DNA of 64,000 nt from Pseudomonas sp. FP2335 (GTDB lineage: Bacteria; Pseudomonadota; Gammaproteobacteria; Pseudomonadales; Pseudomonadaceae), in the NCBI RefSeq assembly GCF_030687535.1, contig NZ_CP117437.1, positions 620,001 to 684,000 on the forward strand, read 5' to 3'. Below are positions 58,504 through 64,000 of the stretch, piece by piece. Position 1 is the first letter of the stretch, and every line of letters begins with the position of its first letter. Below the pieces are notes generated by a model. The model was not told where the DNA came from. It searched no databases and saw nothing but the letters and a program-made list of their open reading frames with translations. The position numbers and the translations under genes are program-made.

Positions 58504-58884
58504 TTAGCTCTGGGCTTCGTGCAGTTCTTTCAGGCGATCAGCACCACCTTCGGCAAGACCTTGGGCGTAAGCGCGATCGTTGGCTTGTTCAGCACCACCT
58601 TCAGCGACGCCTTGGGTGTAGGCACGGTCGTTGGCTTGTTCAGCACCACCTTCGGCAACACCTTGGGTGTAAGCACGGTCGTTGGCTTGTTCAGCGCCGC
58701 CTTCAGCAATGCCTTTGGCGTAGTCACGGTTTTCTTCTTCTTGCGAGCCGCTGCGAGCCAGGGTCTGGCTGGACTGGACGGCTTGTGCTTTGTTCTGTGG
58801 GATGGCCTGTTCGGCAGCTGGTAGGGCGAAAGCGCTGGAAGCCAGGACGGACAACAGGACGGTAGCGAGTACTTGGCGTTTCAT
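58504..58884 (-). CDS. Secreted protein with four 17-residue tandem repeats
   Basis: A 126-residue protein with a signal peptide (KRQVLATVLLSVLASSAFA) and, after a short linker, four tandem repeats of the pattern NDRAYTQGVAEGGAEQA. The first repeat starts NRDYAKGI and the last ends GADRL, so the outer copies are more diverged than the inner two. I do not recognise a function; repeats of this kind occur in small Pseudomonas exported proteins. The ATG has aaggag 10 nt upstream and a strong terminator follows, so it is a real, probably well-expressed gene. Confidence 0.8.
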   Translation of the reverse strand: MKRQVLATVLLSVLASSAFALPAAEQAIPQNKAQAVQSSQTLARSGSQEEENRDYAKGIAEGGAEQANDRAYTQGVAEGGAEQANDRAYTQGVAEGGAEQANDRAYAQGLAEGGADRLKELHEAQS

Positions 58885-59244
58885 GATGGGTTGCTCCTTG
58901 GGAGGGCGATAAAGTGGGTACAGGGCTAATGCTACTCTTGATAACTCGATATAAAAGTTCATAAACACAATGGTAATAATCAACAGAATTGATTGTTCCA
59001 AGAGATGGCTCTAGACCGCACCTCTCAAGCCCGCGGTTTTGCACCGGGGTGGGTATTTTCGACACGTGCACGGGTAACAATGGTGCGCCGACATAGGGAT
59101 AAATCTGTCGAGATGGTCAGAAAAACGCCTTTTTCCTGGCAAATGGCCGATCCGGTTAAACCCCCGCGCGGTTTGCCAGTCGTAGTCCTATAAGCTGTCT
59201 TAAACGGCTGTCACCCAGCCGGTCGTATTCAGGAGTCCTGTGCA
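58885..59244. other. Intergenic region between divergent genes
   Basis: This 360-bp stretch is AT-rich near 58930-58990, where the promoter of the minus-strand repeat-protein gene is expected, and ends with the aggag ribosome site of the AsmA-like gene. I see no RNA gene, repeat or convincing open frame. Confidence 0.5.
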
Positions 59245-61314
59245 ATGACGCGCACGCGCAAAATCGTCGCTTGGAGCTGTACCAGCTTCGTTCTATTAAT
59301 CGCCGTGGCGGTGTTGGTGCTGGTGTTCTTCGACTGGAACCGCCTCAAGCCGCAGATCAACGCCGAGGTCTCCGAAGAACTGCACCGCCCGTTCGCCATC
59401 AACGGCAACCTGGCAGTGGTGTGGGCGCGTGAACCCGATGAAGGCGGCTGGCGCGCCTGGGTGCCTTGGCCGCACGTGATCGCCGAAGACCTGAGCCTTG
59501 GCAACCCCGACTGGTCAAAAAAACCGCAGATGGTCAGCCTCAAAAAGGTCGAGCTGCGCATCTCGCCCCTGGCCTTGCTGGTGCAGCGCGTGGTGATCCC
59601 GCGTATCGATCTCACCGAGCCGAGCGCCGAGTTGCAGCGCCTGGCCGACGGCCGCGCCAACTGGACTTTCAAGTTCGACCCTAAAGACCCCAACGCCGAG
59701 CCCTCCAACTGGGTTGTAGACATCGGCGCCATCGGCTTCGACAAGGGCCACGTGACCCTCGACGACCAAACCCTCAAGACCCAACTCGACGTGATCATCG
59801 ATCCCCTGGGCAAACCCATCCCCTTCGGCGAAATCGTCGGCGACGCCGATGCGAAGAAGGCCCTGGAAAAAGGCTCGGCGCCCCAGGACTACGCGTTCGC
59901 GCTCAAGGTCAAAGGCCAGTACCACGGCCAGAAACTCGACGGCACCGGTAAGATCGGCGGCCTGCTCGCCTTGCAGGACGCGGCCAAGCCGTTTCCGCTG
60001 CAAGCCCAAGTCAGGATTGCCGACACCAGCATCGCCCTGGCCGGCACCCTGACCGACCCTCTCAACCTCGGCGCCCTCGACCTGCGCCTGAAACTCGCCG
60101 GCGCCAGCCTCGGCAATCTGTACCCGCTGACCGGCGTGACCCTGCCGGACTCGCCGGCCTACTCCACCGACGGCCGCCTGATCGCCAAGCTGCACGAGGC
60201 CAGCGGCGCATCATTCAGCTACGACAACTTCAACGGCAAGATCGGCAACAGCGACATCCACGGCAACCTCGCCTATGTCGCCAGCCAGCCACGCCCCAAG
60301 CTGAGCGGCGCGCTGGTGTCCAACCAACTGCTGATGACCGACCTCGCACCGCTGATCGGCGCCGACTCCAACGCCAAGCAAAAGGCCCGTGGCGGCGAAA
60401 GCAAACAGCCCGCGACCAAAGTGCTGCCGGTGGAAGAGTTCCGCACCGAACGCTGGCGTGACATGGATGCCGACGTGGAATTCACCGGCAAACGTATCGT
60501 GCACAGCGCCGAATTGCCCTTCACCGACCTCTACACCCACGTGTTACTCAACGATGGCCAACTCAGCCTCGAACCCCTGCGCTTCGGCGTGGCTGGCGGC
60601 AAGCTCGACGCGCAGATCCGCCTGAACGGGCGCATCACGCCCATGGAAGGCCGCGCCAAACTCACGGCGCGCAACTTCAAGCTCAAGCAACTGTTCCCGA
60701 CCTTCGAACCGATGAAAACCAGCTTCGGCGAACTCAACGGCGACGCCGATATCGCCGGGCGCGGCAACTCCGTAGCGGCGCTGCTGGGCAGTTCCAACGG
60801 TGACCTGAAGATGCTGATCAACGACGGCGCGATCAGCCGTGGCCTGATGGAAATCGCCGGGCTCAACGTCGGTAACTACGTGGTCGGCCGCCTGTTCGGC
60901 GACAAGGAAGTGAAGATCAACTGCGCCGCGGCGGACTTCGGCGTCAAGAACGGCCTGGCGACCACGCGCTTGTTTGTGTTCGATACCGAGAACGCGATCA
61001 TCTACATCGATGGCACCGCCAACATGGCCACCGAGCAACTGGACCTGATCATCACCCCGGAATCCAAGGGCTTTCGCCTGTTCTCCCTGCGGTCACCGTT
61101 GTACGTCAACGGGCCGTTCATCAAGCCCAACGCTGGCGTGAAGGCGGTCCCACTGATGTTGCGCGGCGCGGGCATGGTGGCTTTGGGCGTGATCGTTGCC
61201 CCGGCGGCCGGCTTGCTGGCGCTGGTGGCACCCAGCGGCGATGTGCCGAACCAGTGCGCGCCGTTGTTGCAGCAGATGAAAGAGGGCAAGGCGCCGAAAA
61301 CGGTGAAGGGCTAA
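59245..61314 (+). CDS. AsmA-family protein
   Basis: A 689-residue protein with one N-terminal membrane anchor (IVAWSCTSFVLLIAVAVLVLV) and a large periplasmic beta-rich body. The C-terminal part (LNGRITPMEGRAKLTARNFK, AAADFGVKNGLATTRLFVFD, LDLIITPESKGFRLFSLRSP) is the AsmA domain, related to YhjG/TamB-like proteins that handle lipids between the membranes. The ATG has aggag 8 nt upstream. It stands alone. Confidence 0.88.
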   Translation: MTRTRKIVAWSCTSFVLLIAVAVLVLVFFDWNRLKPQINAEVSEELHRPFAINGNLAVVWAREPDEGGWRAWVPWPHVIAEDLSLGNPDWSKKPQMVSLKKVELRISPLALLVQRVVIPRIDLTEPSAELQRLADGRANWTFKFDPKDPNAEPSNWVVDIGAIGFDKGHVTLDDQTLKTQLDVIIDPLGKPIPFGEIVGDADAKKALEKGSAPQDYAFALKVKGQYHGQKLDGTGKIGGLLALQDAAKPFPLQAQVRIADTSIALAGTLTDPLNLGALDLRLKLAGASLGNLYPLTGVTLPDSPAYSTDGRLIAKLHEASGASFSYDNFNGKIGNSDIHGNLAYVASQPRPKLSGALVSNQLLMTDLAPLIGADSNAKQKARGGESKQPATKVLPVEEFRTERWRDMDADVEFTGKRIVHSAELPFTDLYTHVLLNDGQLSLEPLRFGVAGGKLDAQIRLNGRITPMEGRAKLTARNFKLKQLFPTFEPMKTSFGELNGDADIAGRGNSVAALLGSSNGDLKMLINDGAISRGLMEIAGLNVGNYVVGRLFGDKEVKINCAAADFGVKNGLATTRLFVFDTENAIIYIDGTANMATEQLDLIITPESKGFRLFSLRSPLYVNGPFIKPNAGVKAVPLMLRGAGMVALGVIVAPAAGLLALVAPSGDVPNQCAPLLQQMKEGKAPKTVKG

Positions 61315-61335
61315 CGGCACAAATCAAAGTCAAAA

Positions 61336-61426
61336 ATGTGGGAGCGGGCTTGCCCGCGAATGCGGTGTGTCAGCCACATGTAAGTTGACTGATACTCCGG
61401 ATTCGCGAGCAAGCCCGCTCCCACAC
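61336..61426. repeat. REP-type inverted repeat pair (REPIN)
   Basis: Arms gtgggagcgggcttgcccgc and ttcgcgagcaagcccgctcc between convergent genes; the two arms belong to different subtypes. Confidence 0.9.
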
Positions 61427-61442
61427 TGTTAGGTGTTGCCTG

Positions 61443-61973
61443 TTAGAGACCTTGCAGAATATCCGCCATGTCATCGGCGTGTTCTTCTTCCTGGGCCAGG
61501 ATGTCTTCGAAGATCCGGCGTGTGGTCGGGTCTTTATCACCGATGTACTGGATGATCTCGCGGTAGCTGTCCACCGCAATCCGTTCTGCTACCAGATCTT
61601 CGTAGACCATTTCCTTCAGGTCCTTGCCGGCCACGTACTGCGCGTGGGAGTTCTTCGACAGCAGGTCCGGGTTGAACTCCGGCTCACCGCCCAACTGCAC
61701 GATGCGCTCGGCGAGTTTGTCGGCGTGTTCGGCTTCCTGGGTGGCGTGTTCGAGGAACTCATCGGCGGCGACGGAGGCCTTGAGGCCGCTGGCCATGAAG
61801 TAATGACGCTTGTAGCGCAGCACGCAGACCAGCTCCGTGGCCAGTGACGCGTTGAGCAGGCGGATGATTTCTTCGCGGTCGGCGTCATACCCTTCGGTCA
61901 CGGCGCCATTTTCGACGTTTTGGCGCGCGCGGCTGCGCAGGGTTGCAACGTCTGTCAGGTGTGCTTCAGTCAT
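61443..61973 (-). CDS. Ferritin-like/bacterioferritin-type protein
   Basis: A 176-residue four-helix protein with paired di-iron motifs: E in LATELVCVLRYKRHY, EAEHAD in the second helix, E in ERIAVDSY and EEEHAD near the C-terminus. This is the ferritin-like di-iron layout of iron-storage or DNA-protecting proteins. It lacks the haem-binding pattern of classical bacterioferritin. It converges with the AsmA-like gene. Confidence 0.88.
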   Translation of the reverse strand: MTEAHLTDVATLRSRARQNVENGAVTEGYDADREEIIRLLNASLATELVCVLRYKRHYFMASGLKASVAADEFLEHATQEAEHADKLAERIVQLGGEPEFNPDLLSKNSHAQYVAGKDLKEMVYEDLVAERIAVDSYREIIQYIGDKDPTTRRIFEDILAQEEEHADDMADILQGL

Positions 61974-62149
61974 CTCAATCTCCTGGTGCTAATCCGGTTT
62001 TGCGCCACGCTCTGTCGGCGTGATCGCTCGAAGTTGTGAGTCCCGGACCAAGCAAAAAGTTTTATCGGATTTACCCCGGGCGTCATCAGCGCGACTTGAG
62101 GCTGGGTTAGGCTGGCGCTCAAGTGATCAGGTTCGAGGACGTTCGCACC

Positions 62150-63040
62150 ATGCCGCAGTCGTTAGCCACGCGTTACCCCCTGGTCCTGGTGCCCGGCATG
62201 CTTGGGTTTGTGCGTTTGGGGTGGTTCCCGTACTGGTACGGCATCGTCCCGGCATTGCGCGCGGGTGGCGCGCAGGTGTTTGCGGTGCAAGTGGCGCCGC
62301 TGGACTCCAGCGAGGTGCGCGGCGAGCAGTTGCTGGTGCAGATCGAGCGTATTCGCCGGGAGACCGGCGCCGACAAGGTCAACCTGATCGGTCATAGCCA
62401 GGGCTCGTTGACCGCCCGTTATGCCGCGGCCCAGCGTCCGGAATGGGTGGCCTCGGTGACCTCGGTGGCCGGGCCGAACCATGGCTCGGAACTGGCCGAC
62501 CATATCCAGGTTCATTACCCCATCGACGGCGTGAAAGGGCGGATCATCAGCGCCCTGTTTCATCTGGCGGCGTGGGTAATGGGTGCGCTGGAAACCGGCT
62601 ATCGCGGGCCGCGCTTCAAGGCGGATTTACAGGCCTCCCACCATTCCCTGACCAGCGCCGGGGTGGCGCTGTTCAATCGTCAGTACCCGCAAGGATTGCC
62701 CGAGACCTGGGGCGGGCACGGCGATGAGGTGGTCAACGGGGTGCGTTATTACTCGTGGTCCGGCACCTTGCAGCCGGGCATCACCGATCGCGGCCGCAAC
62801 CTGCTCGATGGCACGAACCGCAGCTGTCGCCTGTTCGCCCGCAGCTTTGTTCGTGAGAAGGGCCAGTGCGATGGCATGGTCGGGCGCTACAGTTCACACT
62901 TGGGGCTGGTGATCGGTGATGACTTTCCGTTGGACCACTTTGACATCGTCAACCAGTCCCTCGGCCTGGTGGGCAAGGGGGCCGAGCCGATCCGGTTGTT
63001 TACCGAACATGCCCAAAGGCTCAAGGCCGCCGGGGTCTAA
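62150..63040 (+). CDS. Triacylglycerol lipase (family I) without signal peptide
   Basis: A 296-residue alpha/beta hydrolase resembling true Pseudomonas lipases: oxyanion region YPLVLVPGMLGF at the N-terminus, nucleophile S83 in NLIGHSQGSLTARY, SVAGPNHGSELAD after it, and the late DGMVGRYSSHLGLVIGDDF region with catalytic acid and calcium site. No signal peptide is visible and no foldase gene is next to it, as in the foldase-independent Proteus-like subgroup. The ATG at 62150 has gagga 10 nt upstream; a GTG 27 bp earlier is possible. Confidence 0.88.
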   Translation: MPQSLATRYPLVLVPGMLGFVRLGWFPYWYGIVPALRAGGAQVFAVQVAPLDSSEVRGEQLLVQIERIRRETGADKVNLIGHSQGSLTARYAAAQRPEWVASVTSVAGPNHGSELADHIQVHYPIDGVKGRIISALFHLAAWVMGALETGYRGPRFKADLQASHHSLTSAGVALFNRQYPQGLPETWGGHGDEVVNGVRYYSWSGTLQPGITDRGRNLLDGTNRSCRLFARSFVREKGQCDGMVGRYSSHLGLVIGDDFPLDHFDIVNQSLGLVGKGAEPIRLFTEHAQRLKAAGV

Positions 63041-63060
63041 ACAGTTGACTCGGTCCAATT

Positions 63061-63159
63061 GTGGGCTTGCTCGCGAAAGCGGCGGGTCGGCAGCAAATCT
63101 GGCGACTGTTACACCGTATTCGCGAGCAAGCCCGCTCCCACACAAGCCCGCTCCCACAT
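63061..63159. repeat. Degenerate REPIN with internal deletion and tail duplication
   Basis: The left arm reads gtgggcttgctcgcgaa, missing the agcg of the common arm. On the right, caagcccgctcccaca is repeated directly in tandem. The element is a decayed or rearranged version of the common type. Confidence 0.8.
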
Positions 63160-63170
63160 TTTGATCGCGT

Positions 63171-64000
63171 TCAGGCCGCTCTGACCGGCGTGGTCCAGCG
63201 CTCCGACAAAATCACCCCGCCCAGTGTCAGCAAGCCCCCCACCAAGTGATACAGCGCCAGCTCTTCCTTTAGCACCAGCGCCGCAATCAGCGCCGTGATC
63301 AACGGCAGCAAATTGAAAAACAGCGTGGTTCGGCTTGGCCCCAGGGTCTTCACCGAGTGCATCCACGCCAGCGGCGCCAGCATCGAAGCCAGTAGGCAGG
63401 CGTACAACACCAGCGGAATATTCGCCCAGCCCAGCCCGGCCTTTTCCGAGAACACGAACAGCGGAAACAGCACCACCACCGCCACCAGCACCTGCAAGTA
63501 CAGCAACACCAGTGGCGGCAGGCGCAGTTGCCATTTTTTCAGCAAGGTGCTGTAGACCGCGTAGGCCAGGGTGGCGACCAGCATCATCGCATCGCCCAGG
63601 TTGACCCCATGCTGCAGCAACGCACCAAGACTGCCGGACGACACCACCACGACCACCCCGGCAAACGACAGCACGGCCCCCGTGAGCGCGCCGTAGGTCA
63701 GGCGCTGGCCGAGGCTGATGATCGCCGCGGTGAGCGCCATCAGTGGCATCAGCGACAGGATGATGCCCATGTTGGTCGCCGTGGTCAGCGACGCGGCGTA
63801 GTACGCCAGGCTTTGGTACACCGCCATGCCCAGCACGCCAAGGATGCCGATCTTGCCCAGGTTCGGGCGGATCTGCGCCCAGTGGGCGAGCACCGGTTTG
63901 AGCATGAACGGGGTAAACAGCATTGCCGCCAGCAGCCAGCGGTAAAAGCCGATCTCCGAGGGGAAGATCGAACCCACGGCCAACTTGTTGACCACGGTGT
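63171..64000 (-). CDS. EamA/DMT-family transporter (5' end beyond the window)
   Basis: At least 275 residues of a drug/metabolite-type transporter with about nine visible membrane helices and two EamA repeats (the second begins near LGDAMMLVATLAYAVYSTLLKK). The frame stays open to the window edge, and the visible N-terminus IFPSEIGFYRWLLAAMLF is the second helix region, so roughly the first helix and start codon lie outside. Substrate unknown. Confidence 0.85.
   Translation of the reverse strand, partial: TVVNKLAVGSIFPSEIGFYRWLLAAMLFTPFMLKPVLAHWAQIRPNLGKIGILGVLGMAVYQSLAYYAASLTTATNMGIILSLMPLMALTAAIISLGQRLTYGALTGAVLSFAGVVVVVSSGSLGALLQHGVNLGDAMMLVATLAYAVYSTLLKKWQLRLPPLVLLYLQVLVAVVVLFPLFVFSEKAGLGWANIPLVLYACLLASMLAPLAWMHSVKTLGPSRTTLFFNLLPLITALIAALVLKEELALYHLVGGLLTLGGVILSERWTTPVRAA

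Overview
The window looks like a chromosomal segment of a fluorescent-group Pseudomonas. The evidence is the hisZ-purA-rnr-rlmB-rpsF-rpsR-DUF2232-rplI-dnaB backbone, the pncB-nadE/azurin neighbourhood, the split urease accessory cluster (ureE-F-G-hupE away from ureABC), a DesT-type regulator, the amaB/amaA lysine-catabolism pair, high GC with Pseudomonas-like codon use, and at least 14 REP/REPIN-type inverted repeats built on a core like gtgggagcgggcttgctcgc. All genes look intact. The only gene cut by the window edge is the EamA transporter at the right end.

Layout. 0.3-4.9 kb: hisZ, purA and a chemoreceptor. 5-7.6 kb: an iron(III)-type ABC permease and binding protein on the minus strand. 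7.7-8.15 kb: two tandem tRNA-Leu(CAG) genes, each with its own promoter and terminator. 8.3-15.6 kb: the translation/replication block rnr, rlmB, rpsF, rpsR, a DUF2232 membrane protein, rplI and dnaB. 15.6-19.6 kb: a 1322-residue toxin-like protein ending in a SET-like domain. 19.8-22.1 kb: a YgiQ-type radical SAM protein. 22.3-27.4 kb: an accessory island with an orphan Hcp1-type tube protein and three cassettes, each a ~305-residue hydrophobic protein followed by a small multi-pass membrane protein. These look like type VI effector/immunity pairs; two cassettes share an almost identical 539-bp promoter and 5' coding segment. 27.5-34.3 kb: a transglutaminase/DUF2126, ATP-grasp/alpha-E and transglutaminase operon behind a sigma-54 promoter. 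34.6-37.7 kb: small proteins, azurin, nadE and pncB. 37.9-41 kb: a phospholipase D-type effector and a Sel1-like lipoprotein, probably another type VI effector/immunity pair, with an upstream region resembling that of the island cassettes. 41-45 kb: a LysR regulator, amaB and amaA (pipecolate/lysine breakdown). 45.4-50.5 kb: the branched-chain amino acid ABC transporter. 50.5-51.3 kb: a gene-free stretch with DnaA-box-like sites. 51.3-54.4 kb: an SDR enzyme, a cation-efflux protein and an AGE-family epimerase. 54.5-57 kb: urease accessory genes. 57.2-64 kb: an NlpC/P60 peptidase, a DesT-type regulator, a 17-residue-repeat secreted protein, an AsmA-like protein, a ferritin-like protein, a lipase and the EamA transporter.

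Two themes connect the genes. First, nitrogen: three near-consensus sigma-54 promoters, each with an NtrC-like dyad upstream, precede the transglutaminase/ATP-grasp operon, the branched-chain amino acid transporter and ureE. This suggests the poorly understood peptide-modification operon belongs to the nitrogen-limitation regulon. Second, interbacterial competition: the Hcp island and the phospholipase cassette share a promoter-like module about 13.5 kb apart, suggesting co-regulated orphan type VI cargo. No structural type VI gene other than hcp is present. Function assignments come from reading translations and motifs; no database search was run.
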